A stretch of DNA of 64,000 nt from Ceratotherium simum simum (GCF_000283155.1 NW_004454177.1:25469073-25533072), one strand, 5' to 3'; positions 21,830-34,165 are shown, counted from the first letter of the stretch. The notes: generated by a model from the sequence alone, not told the origin. Program-made: numbers and translations.

Positions 21830-21955
21830 AATAAAAATGGCAAATGAACTCCCTGAGGACAGGAACAATATATTTTTTAATTTGTATCTTTAGAGCTTAC
21901 TACCATGTCTAAGATGTAATAAGAGCTCCATAAATAATGAGTGAGGAAAATATAT
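21830..21955 (+). mobile_element. L2 3'-end fragment, plus strand
   Basis: 'actccctgaggacaggaaca', 'atttgtatctttagagctta' and 'agagctccataaataatgag' follow the L2 3'-end order. Confidence 0.7.
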
Positions 21956-22555
21956 GAACATTTATATTGCATCGGAGGCTTCAAAAGTTTTGATCAGTAT
22001 AACTCGTTATTAAATCTATACGGATATATACTTAACTAGTTCCTAAATATTAGGATTATACTAAGTATTTCTGGCCTTATAATATAGTTACAGTTATTGC
22101 TAAGCCAAGCATATCTTTGATAAACCTACTAACAGGCAGGAACATACTTCAGCGACCTTAATTAGAGCTAACCCATTTCAGATTCTGAATTCTAAATGGG
22201 TCCTTCTAACTCTAGATGGTGATTCATTTACCTGCATAAATGTTATCTGTGGAATTTCCCAGGACTCTGCTTCTGTGAACTGAGAGGAGGTTGGACATAA
22301 AATCACTGAATTCAGGAGTAGAGCTGAGGAAAGGCAGTCCCTGCCAGTGGTATTCCCCTTACAATTAAGGAGCTCCTCAAAACTTGGCAGAAAAGGGAGA
22401 TATTGAAACAGTGAGAGTTTCAAATTTCTGTCAGGTCAGTTTCTGAGGCATACAGCTAATTCTCACTGGCTGGCAATCCGTGGTGTAGGTAACTAGACTA
22501 AAAATTACATTGCTTTGAGATCAGGAACTGCTTTGACTCTTTTAAAAGGCATTTA
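21956..22555. other. Unassigned sequence
   Basis: No gene or named repeat. An 81-codon minus-strand frame (22178-22423) shows no domain. Confidence 0.45.
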
Positions 22556-22559
22556 GAAA

Positions 22560-22805
22560 AATATTTACACAGACATTGGAATTAAAAAAAACTAGTTTCA
22601 AATCTGGCTTTGTCACTTACAATCTTTTTGTCAACAAGCAAGCTATTAATCCCTTCAACTCTCTATTTCATCATCTGGGGAATTGCAAATAGTAACATTT
22701 ATAAGATTGTGTTAAGATTAAAAAAGATAGATAAAATCAATGCAGTTCCTCATACAGTGTAAACATACAATAAGATTAGGCTATTAATAATGGCTATTAT
22801 TTTTG
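22560..22805 (+). mobile_element. MIR SINE, plus strand
   Basis: 'tttcaaatctggctttgtca', 'tctctatttcatcatctggg', 'gattgtgttaagattaaaaa' follow MIR order; the tail 'gctattaataatggctatta' is present. Confidence 0.78.
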
Positions 22806-22809
22806 TCCT

Positions 22810-24105
22810 TCTCGAAAAAGCCTAGCGTAGTGCACTTGTTGCACATTAGGACACTTAGTAAATGTCTACAAATTAACTAATAAAGCCAGCCATCTTTACT
22901 TGTTTAAGTGACTGCCCACATTTCTTCCCTGCCTTTGGCCTTCACCATTGGGAAAAACAAGAATCAGGATGATTCTCTGTTCAATGAAAATAAAGCCATA
23001 GAGAGACCTATTCATTTCAACTGCTCAAGAACTTGTTAAGCAGTTATTCAGAGGAGGCAAGAGCTAGTTTCTTGTGCCATCAAGGGGTAGAAAAAATCCC
23101 CAGCACCTGACACCAGCTTCAGCCTGGAACCAGCAGCCTCCATTCTGTCTACTGGGCCTTGGCAAAGCTTGTGTGCTTCCATTGAACCAACATGCTGACA
23201 TGCAGCTCTGCCGCCACTGCAGCCACTCCCCACGTAATCTCTCTCAAGAAGCCCTATGTATTCTTGCCAACTTCCAAAAAGAGGTTAGAGATAAAGACAG
23301 ATTTTCTGGAGGGCTTGCTTTGTGGCCTTGGTGAGGGTCCTTCCAACTATTTACTTTCTTTGCTTGAGAAATTCCCACCTTGCCTCTAACAATTCAGCTT
23401 GTTCTCAGAAAGAAATATGGAGTCCTGAAAAGAAATCTCAGTAGCCCTTCTGATTCAAGGAAGCTGTGCAAAACTGGCACACACTGTCAAATAGCAAGCA
23501 GAGAAATATTTCTATGGCTAAGGTTACAGGGGAATAGAGGTTTTGTGGCCAGAACACAAAACCATTAACGGAGTTACAGGATTTGTTTCAAAACCCACCA
23601 TCCCCTCCTCCCTCCCATTTTTTTTTTACTTGATTTGTGACTTTAAGCTAATTACTTAAATGTTTTGTACTTCAAGACTCTCCTCTGGAGATTGAAAGCA
23701 AAATATTTCTGCAAAGGCATTTTTGTTTTCCTATGAGATGTCTTCACATCAAGTACATTGCTTATTGTATTGGATGGGTTTTTGCTGCATGCACTTGTAG
23801 AGCCTCCTATAAAACCCTAGTGACCAGGATAGTGAGTGTAAAGCTAGCTGCTTAATCAGAGGAGGATATTTAATAGTGTTATGCAGAGTGTCACATGGCA
23901 TCTACGATTCTGCCCGATGGGTGAAACTGTTTTCATCATGAACTACAATTCTGAAATAACACTTCTGATAAGAATTGAATAAAATATCCTTCCCAATGTT
24001 TTATTGGAGCAGGAGGCGGCACCCAGAGGAAGAACCCAGTGCTGTCAGAGCAGCCAAGAGACAAGAATACCTGGCTCTTAACACCTTCCAGCTATTTGAA
24101 GTTGG
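22810..24105. other. Unassigned intergenic sequence
   Basis: About 1.3 kb without a named repeat. Around 23050-23330 local GC rises and both strands stay open for 60-86 codons, but the overlapping frames disagree in register and none shows a domain. No splice-flanked exon can be argued. Confidence 0.45.
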
Positions 24106-26488
24106 AGAAGTACTTATTTTTTCTAATTTTGTTCCCTTATTTTTACATGCCTTATTGTACTAGCTAGGACCTCTAGCACAATGTTGATTAAAAGTTGTGA
24201 GAGCAGACATCTTTTGCCTTATTCCCAAATTTAGGAAGAAAGGGTTTTTGAAGATATGTTTTATCAGGTTCTACCTCTTTTTTTTCCTGAAAATGGATGA
24301 TAAATTTTGTTGAATATTTTTCTATGCCTATGGATATGATCACCTAGTTTTTCTTTTTGGTTTGTTAATATGGAAAGTTATATTGATTGACATTGAATAC
24401 TAAACCAACCCTGCATTTCTGGGATAAACTCCAGTTGGTCACATGTATTACTTTCTATATATAGGGGGATTTGATTTGCTATCATTTTTGTTAAGAATGT
24501 CTGTATTTACATTTGTGAGGCATACTGATTTGCAGTTTTCTCTTATAATTTCTTTGGTTGGTGTCAATGCAATGCTTTTATTTTCTGCAAAAGTTTGTAT
24601 AGAATTGGTATTATTTTCCTTAGATGTTTGGTAGAATTCATTAACATCAGTGATACCATCTTGGGCCTAATGTTTTCTTTGTAGAAAGGTTGTTAAATAC
24701 AAATACAATTTCTTTAATAGATGTACTACTATTCAGATAATCTATTTCATCTTGAATGAGCTTTGGAAATTTGTGACTTTCAAGAAATTTTCCATTTCAT
24801 CTCAGTGGTCAAATGTATTGGCATAAATTTATTCATAATATTTCTTTGTTCTCCTTTTAAGGCATCAAAATCTGTAGCAGTGTTCTCCATTTCATTCCTG
24901 ATATTGGTAGTTTGTATCATTTCTTTTTTCTCCTGCTCAGTCTTACTAGATGTTTATCAATTTTATTGATATTTTAAAAGAACTAGTTTTGGTTACATCA
25001 ATTTTCTCTATTGTTTTTTTGTTTTGTATTTCTTTGATATATGCTTTTATCTTTCTTCTTTCTGCTTACTTTATATTATTTGCTTTTCTTTTTGGAATTT
25101 CTTACCATGGAAGCTTAGATCACTGATTTAAGAGCATTCTTGGTTTCAATATAAGCATTTAAAGTTATAAATTTCACTCTAAGCACCCTACCAATTTTAT
25201 GCTGTGTTTTAATCTTAATTGAATTCAGAGTTTTTCAAATTTCCTTTGCCATTTTTTGTTTGACCCATAGGTTATTTAGATGTGTGTTATTTAATTTTCT
25301 AATGCTTAAATATCTTCCCCATATCCTTTTTTTTTAGAGGTTCCTACTTTAATTCCATTGAGGGATCAAAGAAAATAGTTTTCAATCAATAAGACTTCAA
25401 TTCTTTTATAGATTTAGATAATTTGTAGCAAATTGTTTTATGTCTCAGATTATAGCTTACCTTCGCGAATATTCCACGTACTTAAAAGAATGTTAATTCT
25501 GCCCTTGTTAGGTGGAGTGTTCTATAAATGTTAGTTAGGTCAAATTAGTTGATAATATTATTCAAGTCTCTTATATCCTTTCTAATTTTCTATTTATTCT
25601 ATCAATTATTGAGAAAAGAGTGGTGAAGTCTCCCACTCAAATTATGAATTTGGCTCAGTTCGTGCTTCATATATTTTAAAGCTCTGTTTTCACATACATA
25701 CAAATTTAGGATTGCTATCTATCTCTCAGTGATGAATTGACATCTTTATCGCTATAAAATATTCCTCTCAATCACTCTACATTCCTTTTTCTGAATTCTA
25801 CTGCAAGAGTACGAAATACAGTTACACAACCTATCTTACGTTTAGTATTTTCATGGTATCTTTTTCCATCCTTTTACTTTTAAACTCTGTCTTTATATTG
25901 AGATGGGGTTTTTTTGTAACAATATTTAGTTGGGTCTTGTTTATTCAATGTAACAATCTCTGCTTTACAATTAGACTGTTTAATATAATTATTAATTTTA
26001 AAGTGGCTATCAATATGTCTGGATTTAAATCTACTCTCTTGCTATTTGTTTTCTATTCGTTCTATCTTTTCTTGCCTTTTTTTGGATTGAGTAATTTTTT
26101 ACAATTTCTTTCTAATTCCACCTATGACTTCCTAGCCAAATCTCTTTGTTTTATTTATTTAAGTGTAGTGGTTGCTCTAGGGTTTACAAAATATATCTTT
26201 ACATTACCAGAGCCTACCTTTACATAATATTATACCAGTGCACATACGGTCTGAGGACCTTAGAACAATGTACTTTCATTTTCATTCTCCATTCCTACAT
26301 ACTGTTTTTGCCTTACATTTTACTCTACATATGTTAAAAACTCAACAATTTATTAGTATCATTTCTATTTAAACAGAGTTCTTTAAAAGAAATTTAAAGA
26401 TGGAAAAACAATCTTATATGTTTACCCACAAATCTACCATTTCTAGTGCTCCTCTTTCTTTTGTGAAAGTCAAAATTAGCACCTGGTA

Positions 26489-26725
26489 TCATTTTCTTTC
26501 TGCTGGAAGAACTTCTTTTAATGTTTCTTGTATTTCGTATCTACCGGTAATAAATTTTCTTAACTTTTGGTTATCTGAACAATTCTTTATTTTGTATTCA
26601 TTTTTGAAAGATATTTTCCCTTGGAACATATTTCTAGGTTGACAGTTTATGTCTTTCAACACTTTGAAAATGTTGCTCATTTGTCTTCTAGCTTGCATAG
26701 TGGCTGATAAGAAATTTGCTTTCAT
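26489..26725 (-). pseudogene. L1 ORF1p C-terminal fragment
   Basis: The 78-codon minus-strand frame carries the well-conserved ORF1p stretch QARRQMSNIFKVLKDIN, then FKNEYKIKNCSDNQKLRKF and ETLKEVLPAERK. It represents the C-terminal part of ORF1p; the upstream codons are in other frames. Part of the 24110-28285 L1. Confidence 0.85.
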
Positions 26726-27113
26726 TCTTCTCTTTGTTCCTCTTTATGTAATATGTCTCTCTCTTTTTTTTATCTGGATGCTTTTAAGATTATCTTTTTA
26801 TTGCTAGTTTTCAGTAATTTGATCATGATGTGCTTTAGTATGATTTTTTTATTTTGCTTGGAGTTCATTGAGCTTCTTGGATCTATTCATTTATAGTTTT
26901 CACCAAATTTGGAATACTTGAGCACTATTCCTTCAAATATGTTTTCTAATCATATGCATATCAACTACTTGATGTTGTTCCACAGATTGCAAATACTCTG
27001 TTTGTTTTCTTCTTTTACTTCATTTTGGATAGCTTTTTGCTATGCCTTCAGGTTTGCTGATCATTTCTTCTTTAGTGTCTAATCTTCTGTTAATCCCTCC
27101 CAGTGTACTTTTT

Positions 27114-27351
27114 TTTTTTTTGTGATGAGATCAGCCCTGTGCTAACATCTGCCAATCCTCCTCTTTTTTTGCTGAGGAAGACTGGCCCTGGGCTAAGATC
27201 CGTGCCCATCTTCCTCCACTTTATATGGGACACCACCACGGCATGGCTTGCCAAGCAGTGCGTCGGTGCGTGCCCGGGATCCGAACGGGTGAACCCCTGG
27301 CCAACGCAGTGGAGCACGCGCACTTAACCACTTGCGCCACTGGGCTGGTCC
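27114..27351 (-). mobile_element. ERE-type SINE (tail-duplicated subtype), minus strand, long target duplication
   Basis: The body contains two tandem versions of the 'ctgtgctaacatctgccaat' / 'cctgggctaagatccgtgcc' segment separated by a T run, as in the longer ERE subtypes. The tRNA-like head is at the right ('cacttgcgccactgggctgg'). Direct repeats CCCTCCCAGTGTACTTTTT at 27095-27113 and 27352-27370 flank it; the outermost C's and T's may belong to the SINE. Inserted into the 5' part of the 24110-28285 L1. Confidence 0.92.
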
Positions 27352-28384
27352 CCCTCCCAGTGTACTTTTTATTTTAGATATTTCTAAAAGTTTTCCTTGG
27401 ATCATTTTTTATATCTTAGATTTATCTCTTCATTATGTTCATGTCTCCTTTATCTTCTTGAACATGTGGAATTTATTTTTAATATCTGTTTTTATGTCCT
27501 TATCTGCTAATTTTATTGCCTCTGTCTTTTTTTGTGTCTGTTTCTATTGAGTAATTCTTCCCTTGATTATATGTCATATATTCCTACCTTTTGGCATTCC
27601 TGGTAAATTTTTATTATGAATTTTACACTGTTTGGTGCAGAATTTTTTTTTCCATCCCTTTGAATAGTGTTGAACTTTCTTCTGGCACTCAGTTAAGTCA
27701 TTTGAAATCAATTTGATTCTTTTGAGACTTGGTTTTAAGCTTTATTTATTGCCACTTGAGAGCAGCTTTTAGTCTAGGGATAATTTAACTTCTATAACAC
27801 AGCAATGTCCTTCTGAGGATTCTACTCAATATCATTCCATTCTGGCTGGTGGGAACACAAACTACTCTCAGCTTTGAATGAGAAATTTTTAACCTCCTAT
27901 TTTCCCCTGATTTTTTTCCCAGCCTTGATGAGTTACTTCTCATGTTGCACTCAACTAAAGATTCAAGGATATTTCTCTGCAGATCTGCAGAGCTCTCTCT
28001 CTCCCCTCTCTGATACTGTGCACCTCCATCCTCTGTAATAGCGTGCCCTAAAATTCTGGCCATCTCGGCTTACTCAAACTTTGATTTCTCTCTTCTCAAC
28101 TAAGTGAGTCCACTAGCCTCTGGGTTCTTCCTTTCTTGAACTATAGCCTACGAACTACCTCCAGTGGTAATCTGGGGATTAGTAGGGCTTCCTTCATTTG
28201 TTTTGCTTTTCTCAGGGATCACGGTCTTCCACTGTTTTTTGTCCAATGTCTGAAAGCCATTGTTTGATATATCTTGTCTATGTGGGCTGCTGCCTGTGGT
28301 TTATAAATTTCTGTTTTGCAGTTCCCACATTAGTCCCTGGTCAAACTCGTTTTATCCTGAAAGTCCCAAATGGATCCTTAGTAT

Positions 28385-28690
28385 TCATTCATTCATTTGT
28401 TTATTCCTTTGTTCTTTACATCATTGCTGGGAAACTATATGTGAAGCACTGGGGAACAGGGTGAGTGAGACACTGTCACTATCCTAGAGACCTATCTGAG
28501 CATGTGGGAAACAAACTTTCAAAATGATATTTGTTTTATGTGGCTACAATGTGCACATGCCTGCTATTATGAAAGGATGAATGAAGTGTCATGGGAAACC
28601 AGAGGAGGAAAGAACTAATCATAACTAGAATGGTTTAAGAGCAGGGAGGAGAAGGTAAGGAAGACTTCAGTCAGGTGGTGACTCACTTGT
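28385..28690 (-). mobile_element. LINE-2 3' end, minus strand
   Basis: 'cattcattcatttgtttatt' is the antisense of the L2 TGAATGAA tail, followed by 'gtgaagcactggggaacagg' and, further right, 'aaggtaaggaagacttcagt'. Moderately diverged. Confidence 0.75.
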
Positions 28691-28929
28691 GCACAATTCA
28701 ACAATCATATCCCACAAAAACTAAAAAGCAGCAAGACAATTTTCTGAGCTATGGGTTATAACTCTGTTGGCTTTCTTAGTGAACTTAACAAACTTGAACC
28801 CTAAAACTCATAAAATAATAATATAAGGGTTTAACCTCACTACATACTTTAATATGGGAGAACAAAACAATTGAGAGATGAAGCATTATGGAAAATATCA
28901 GAACTACAGTTCAAGAGTAATTAATAATT

Positions 28930-29150
28930 TTTGTTTGCTCACCCTTCGCATGATCATTCCATTTAATCTTTACAGCAGCTCTATTAGATAGTGCCACTAT
29001 CAGCTCTCTTTTACAGATGAGGAAACAAATGTACAGTCGGATTAATTGCCATAAGCCATGCAAATACTATGTGGTAGAGCCAGGATTCACGCTGAGGATG
29101 TCGACCACTGAAATTGCCGTCTTGAGTACTACACTAGCTGTTGTTGCTCG
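28930..29150 (-). mobile_element. MIR SINE, minus strand
   Basis: 'cattccatttaatctttaca', 'ctcttttacagatgaggaaa', 'gtggtagagccaggattcac' follow antisense MIR order. Confidence 0.85.
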
Positions 29151-29394
29151 CAAGTCCAACAGCTGTTCATATCTTCTCTCACAGACATCTGATAAAAAAT
29201 CTTTGAAAATAATAAACTCAATATATGTTAAATATTTAGCCATATATTCACCTATTCTATGAATTCTATGAATAGTTGTAGTATTCATTTATGCTTTATG
29301 GAATGGATTTCCTTTTAGAAATATACGTGGGAAAACAGACACATATAGGATACATGAGTAATCAAAGAAATTCAAGTAGGATCAATATGATATA

Positions 29395-29860
29395 CTGTTT
29401 TCCCATCTGTCAAACTGATAAAGATCAAAAACGATATTGATAACCAATGTTGAAAGAGTGAAAAGAGTGTGGAGTAGATACTTTTTTATATATTCCTGGT
29501 GAGATTGATAATTGATAGTTTTTTGAAGGTAATTTGGAAATGTGTGACAAAAACCTTAAAATAGTATCTCTTTTGACACAGTAATTTATGTCCTAAGAGT
29601 ATGTCTGAGAGAAATGATCATAAATGCACACAAAGAATCATAAACTACAAAGTTCATAATGTTATTTAAACAGTGAATAGTTATAAAATTTTAAAAATGT
29701 TAAAACTGAACAATTGGTTAAATTAACTATTATACAATACTTCTTTTTGAATTCTATGTAATAAAAAATACATAATGTAATAATACAGTAAATAGGGCAT
29801 AATTTCAATTTCATACAGATACACACACACGAGTAGCTATCAATAGGTCATAAAATTGTA
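29395..29860 (+). mobile_element. Old L1 (L1M-type) 3' region, plus strand
   Basis: The plus strand reads as decayed ORF2 C-terminus/3' UTR: 'gaaggtaatttggaaatgtg', 'gtatgtctgagagaaatgat', 'caaagttcataatgttattt'. No open frame remains. Confidence 0.65.
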
Positions 29861-30665
29861 TGTGACATTTTTTATTTGTTTTCTCTTGTATTTTCTAAAA
29901 CTACAACCATGAATGTTAATTATTTCTACAATCAGAAACACATACAGACAAAATAAAAATAAATAAATCTAGCATCTAAATTCAGACTACAAGAAAATTT
30001 TTGAACTTAGAAAGGTATGACATTCAAGAAAATGCAAGGGGAGAATTCTACAATACTCTGCTTAATCTGATCAGTTTTCAGGATTACATGGTTAATGCTG
30101 ATATGATATTTCCCTTCCCTCCTAATATCAGAATTATTAGATACCTGAGTTTTCTCAATAACTTGCCCAATGTCTTTATATCCCTGTGAACGTGTCTATG
30201 CAGATGGTTAAGCATCTTCATTTAAAAGATAAACAATTCCATCAATCACATGGAAGTCTTATCTCCACAATTCCAAGTTCTCAGATATTTGGATATCTGC
30301 TGATATTAAATGATAAAGTTTTCTAATTCTGACGATTCTCTTTTGTCCCACCCCCTCATCCCAGTTGGAAACTCCCCATTTCAGGCATTGTGGAAAGAGG
30401 GCTGTGGCAGAACCCCAGAGAACAAAGGAATCAATTCTCAGCTTTTGAATTCAAAATAGAGTTTTGTTGAGTAGGTTCAAAGAAAGGATGTGTGCCGTAA
30501 ACAGTAATTTTGGGAAGAATGCTGTATGATTTAAGAGCCACTTTTCCTGGCCTAGACTTGCAATAGATTCCTTAAGCATGGAGAGAAGACATCGGGAAAA
30601 GAAGTAATAGAGTTAGATTTTGGGAAAGAGCCCTGGTACCTTATTTCCTTTTGATCCAGGGATAG
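29861..30665. other. Unassigned AT-rich sequence
   Basis: No gene or named repeat seen. A 62-codon frame at 30001-30189 has no domain. Confidence 0.45.
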
Positions 30666-30669
30666 CTCC

Positions 30670-30709
<40 letters not shown>

Positions 30710-30720
30710 TGTGTATGTGG
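30670..30720. repeat. (TG)n microsatellite
   Basis: About 24 TG units with a few TA interruptions. It produces the histidine/threonine-repeat reading frames seen on the minus strand at 30552-30890, which are not genes. Confidence 0.95.
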
Positions 30721-32435
30721 GCATGGGAGTGACAATAGTGAACCTCAAAACATAATGGATTTTGGAAAGCAAGGAGACTTGAGTTTCTAAATGGATACAC
30801 AGCAACCTCTGAGACTGCAGCAACATGACTAGACATGGTGGGAAGTGCAGAAGGCCCTGGAGGAACTGGGACATGCACCAGGTCCCCCAAGGCCCCAGAA
30901 TGGCAGGAGAAATTATCTCAAAGTTGTAGGGGTGGATTCAGGTCTTATGGGGCCTGAAGCTTATATAATTTAGGGTACTCTCTTTAAGAGAAAGAGTGAA
31001 AATTATAAATATAAATTTAGGAATGGGTGTGAATATTTATTTAGACTTGGAAAATAAATCACAACAAATTATAAAATTTAAAAAGCTGACAAATAACGTA
31101 AACATCATAAAATCCAGAAAAGTAATTTAAAGTTTTTGTTAATAAACGACCTGACATGCCCTTATCATAATTTATTTCTACAGTTTTTCTTGGCTTCATA
31201 TACTTTGATTGCCTCTTCATATGACAACAAATTTGTAATGTTATTCTAAAGAGAGAATACAAAAGTAATTCAGTCCTTTCTCTAGATGCTTATTAAACAT
31301 TTTTTATTGCTAACATATGACGTCACACATAGATGTACTTGCTGTTTGCAAGGTTCGTGGTCTATAAGGAATTCTGATAATGACAAAAATTTTGATAAAT
31401 TTTATTTTTTCAAGTACCATAAAAAATGAAAAAAACTAAGATGTATTTATAATCGTATATAGTGCATTATTAAGTACATTCCTGATAGGAGAATTTCCAT
31501 TTTGACCAGGTATCGAGGAGAATCAGATTTTCCGCTTGCAATTTTTCATGTCTGATGACTGGAAGAATTTTCCACAGACTAGCTTCTGTTCCATTCGTAT
31601 CCAACCTTGTTTCTCCTCCATGCTACACGTATATTTGATGCCAGGCACTTGAAGATACATTTTATATTGCAATACATCTTGCACCTTTGTGTCATGATGC
31701 CAGGTGAGTTGGCACAGTGGGGGCAAGGAGTATTTCTGGAAGGCAATTTGGGACCGTTAGAAATAACTATACATGGAAGTGACTGTGAATTACATAAATA
31801 CTGGACTAAATATATCACTGACTCAACTTCCCCTTTTCGGGATACTAAACATTCCCATTGCTGCTCTGATAATACCTTAAAATAATGAAAATGTGAATGA
31901 GAGGATACCAGAGGCTGTGTGAAAACCAAGGCAACATGTTAGACATCCCATTAATTGTGATTTAGTAATATTTGTGACTTGCCTTACTGTGTGCAATAAG
32001 TGTGTAATAAACTGGGTGTAATAAGCTGGGTGCTTTTCAGAGAACATTATCAGTACTCAAAGAGAATTGTCAGTGCTTCCTCTGGCTGAGTAACATGATG
32101 GACATCAATTATAAACCTCCCAATTATCTTGAAAGGGAGAATCATCTCTATTTCCTAATCTAGGAAATAGAGGCTAACAAAAGGTAAACGACAAGTCGTG
32201 AGGGCTTATCTTAAGCATACCTCACGTAACGCTTTACACATTTTATGAAATTACTCACTTTTTCATATCTAAGTTTTCAACAAATATGGTATTCTTTATT
32301 TAATTTCATTGGCTCTTCAATTATCCAGTTCATAATTCTCCAAGGGTAACAAAATTGAACCAAAAAGTATATTTTTAGCTTCCATTCCTAATCAAAGTTC
32401 TATACATTTTTGAAATACATAGAGTCCCCAGAGGA
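30721..32435. other. Unassigned, partly AT-rich sequence
   Basis: 30925-31150 ('ttatggggcctgaagcttat', then A/T-rich text) looks like a degraded interspersed repeat that I cannot name. 31318-31325 is a perfect palindromic CRE, TGACGTCA. 31999-32032 has a short direct repeat of gtgtaata/aa/gctggg units. Minus-strand frames at 31523-31726 and 31579-31929 (116 codons) show no domain. No gene is supported. Confidence 0.4.
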
Positions 32436-32439
32436 CTGC

Positions 32440-32900
32440 TGTTTAGAAATGGTGGATTGACAAATTATGGACCTGGAACTTTCTTTGTGGACATTTCTGA
32501 AAATGAATTCAATTTGTTTAATGGAAATAGAGCTATTCAGATTTTCTGCTCCGTTTTATGTCAGTTTGGTAAATTGTGTTATGTAATTAATATGCCTGTT
32601 TCATCTAGATTGTCAAATTTATTGGCATTAAGCTCTTCAGAATCGTCCTTTATTTCCTTTTAACGTGTAAATGATCTGTAGTGTTATACTTCCACTTATT
32701 AATATATCGTATTTTCTATCGTTTGTTAGTCTTGCTAAAGGCTTATTAATTATATTAATTTCTCTTGAAAACTTATTTTTGGCTTTGTTAATTTTCTCCA
32801 TTAAATTATTTTTTATTTCATTGATAAATGCTGTCATCTTTACTATTTACTTCCTTCTACTAACTTTTAGTTTAATTTGCTCTTCTTTTCCTACTTTTTT
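32440..32900 (-). mobile_element. L1 ORF2 fragment (endonuclease-RT linker), minus strand
   Basis: Antisense of the L1 ORF2 linker/RT start: 'gttagtcttgctaaaggctt', 'aattttctccattaaattat', 'ttacttccttctactaactt'. The minus-strand frame at 32637-32837 gives decayed residues of this region. It abuts a plus-strand ORF2 fragment at 32960-33090. Confidence 0.78.
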
Positions 32901-32919
32901 CAGATGGGGTCATAGAGCA

Positions 32920-32998
32920 TTAATAGAAAAGGAAAAGAAAAAGGAGAAGAAGAAAAGAAAGAAGGAAAGAAAGAAAGAAAGATTACTAAGGAAGAAAT
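32920..32998. repeat. (GAAA)n / purine-rich low-complexity stretch
   Basis: About 70 bp of G/A only, mostly GAAA, GAAG and AAGG units. It separates the two oppositely oriented L1 fragments. Confidence 0.9.
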
Positions 32999-33090
32999 AA
33001 AATTGTCCCTATTCACAGAAGATATGCTTGTTTACATAGAAATTCCTGTCAAGGAAATAATACAAGAAAATTTCTGAGAACTGGTGTGTA
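32960..33090 (+). mobile_element. L1 ORF2 RT fragment, plus strand
   Basis: The translation after the purine tract includes LSLFTEDMLVYIE, aligning with the L1 RT active-site block in which the catalytic aspartate pair normally follows LF-A; here the pair is altered (TED in place of ADD). Downstream text 'atacaagaaaatttctgaga' continues the same ORF2 region before decaying. Orientation is opposite to 32440-32900. Confidence 0.65.
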
Positions 33091-33119
33091 TAAGTCTCCA
33101 GAAAGGTCATAGCCCTCTT

Positions 33120-33420
33120 CAAAGTTATTGAAAAGGTATAAAAAAACACACATATCATACACACACAGACACACATATGCACCCACACACATATATTCTT
33201 CCAAGTTAATCAAAAAAGTATAAAAAAAGCAAGAATGTATATTTGATTTTTTCTACTTTTCTATTTTTTCAATTAATTTTAAAGAGTTTAGATATGTATG
33301 TGATACTTGAAAAAGTATAAAAAAGCATATATATATACACACAAATATATTTGATTTTTAAATTTTTTCTACTTTTCTAATTGACTTGAAAGTGTGTATG
33401 TGTGTGTCTATTAAAAAGTA
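33120..33420. repeat. Degenerate ~90-110-bp tandem repeat, about three units
   Basis: Three similar blocks start near 33127, 33210 and 33305. Each has an AAA(A/G)GTATAAAAAA motif followed by CA/TA-rich text; the last two also share 'atatttgattttt' and 'ttctacttttct'. Contains a (CA)n patch at 33160-33195. Confidence 0.7.
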
Positions 33421-33499
33421 ATATTTATTGCCTAATAAAAGACCAGACAGAATTTCAGAAGAAAGCTTGTTAATCAGAGAATGAAAAGAGGGAACATGT

Positions 33500-33695
33500 G
33501 TACTAATGTCTATTGAGCAGCAGGAACTTTATATATATAATTTTTATTCTACCTTCTCAATAACTCTATGAGGCAGATATTATTATCCTCATTTTAGGAA
33601 CATTAAAATGCAGGTAGTTAATAATCGCCTGGGAATTTAACCTCAGATCTATATGATTCCAAAGCACTTTCTCATTCTACTTCAGCAAAAGCCAA
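33500..33695 (-). mobile_element. MIR SINE, minus strand
   Basis: 'cttctcaataactctatgag', 'attattatcctcattttagg', 'gggaatttaacctcagatct' are in antisense MIR order. Confidence 0.78.
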
Positions 33696-33809
33696 GACTT
33701 GCGAAGTGCCTTGAAGTATGGTTAAAAGTAAGTACCATTTAAGTACTTATGAATATTATTCAGCGTAACTTATGGTATTTAATATATAAGAGGAAAATTA
33801 GAATTTCCT

Positions 33810-34165
33810 TTAATCATTCATTCAACAAATGTTTATTGAATTTCTACTTTCTGCTAGGCACAGAGTTGATAGGATTCAACTCTGCACAAGATATAGCCCT
33901 TGTTCCTGAGGTGCTTCTAGTCCTGGGGACTGGGGAGAGAACACAGGCCATGGCATACAGTGTAGTGAGCCCCGTGATGGGGGAGTATGGTGTGCAGAGG
34001 TGCACACAGGATGAGGACATAACCCAGGTGTTAGAATTCACGAAGGCTTCCAGGACAACTTGCTGAGACAGGAAGGATGAGTGCATGTTATCCAGACGAG
34101 TGGAGGTGAGCAGCAGGGGTGAAGGTGGTGGGGTTGGTGAATGATGGAGATGTTCTGGGCAGAGA
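33810..34165 (-). mobile_element. LINE-2 3' end, minus strand
   Basis: 'aatcattcattcaacaaatg', 'tttctgctaggcacagagtt', 'atagcccttgttcctgaggt', 'gggactggggagagaacaca' give a good antisense L2 3' end. Frames at 33749-34066 and 33844-34086 are shadows on it. Confidence 0.88.

Larger units (their letters stand above)
24110..28285 (-). mobile_element. Long L1 (L1M-type), minus strand, from ORF2 RT to 5' UTR
   Basis: Left to right the antisense text runs through the ORF2 RT domain (from about 24165), the endonuclease-RT linker (24960-25140), endonuclease (25500-26200), the ORF1-ORF2 spacer, ORF1 (26470-27540, split by an ERE) and 5' UTR (27540 to about 28285). The ORF2 C-terminus and 3' UTR are absent, so either the 3' portion was lost or the element is broken at 24110. 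Plus-strand frames such as 25853-26227 (124 codons) are antisense shadows. Confidence 0.88.

Noticed and set aside
30552..30890. 112-codon frame with His/Thr repeats
   Set aside because: The repeat tract is the (TG)n microsatellite read on the minus strand.
31579..31929. 116-codon minus-strand frame and its 92-codon plus-strand partner
   Set aside because: Both strands are open in the same place without any domain, conserved motif or gene context. Not supportable as a gene.
33120..33420. CRISPR-like array
   Set aside because: Unit length and spacing are irregular, repeats are degenerate, and this is mammalian nuclear DNA.
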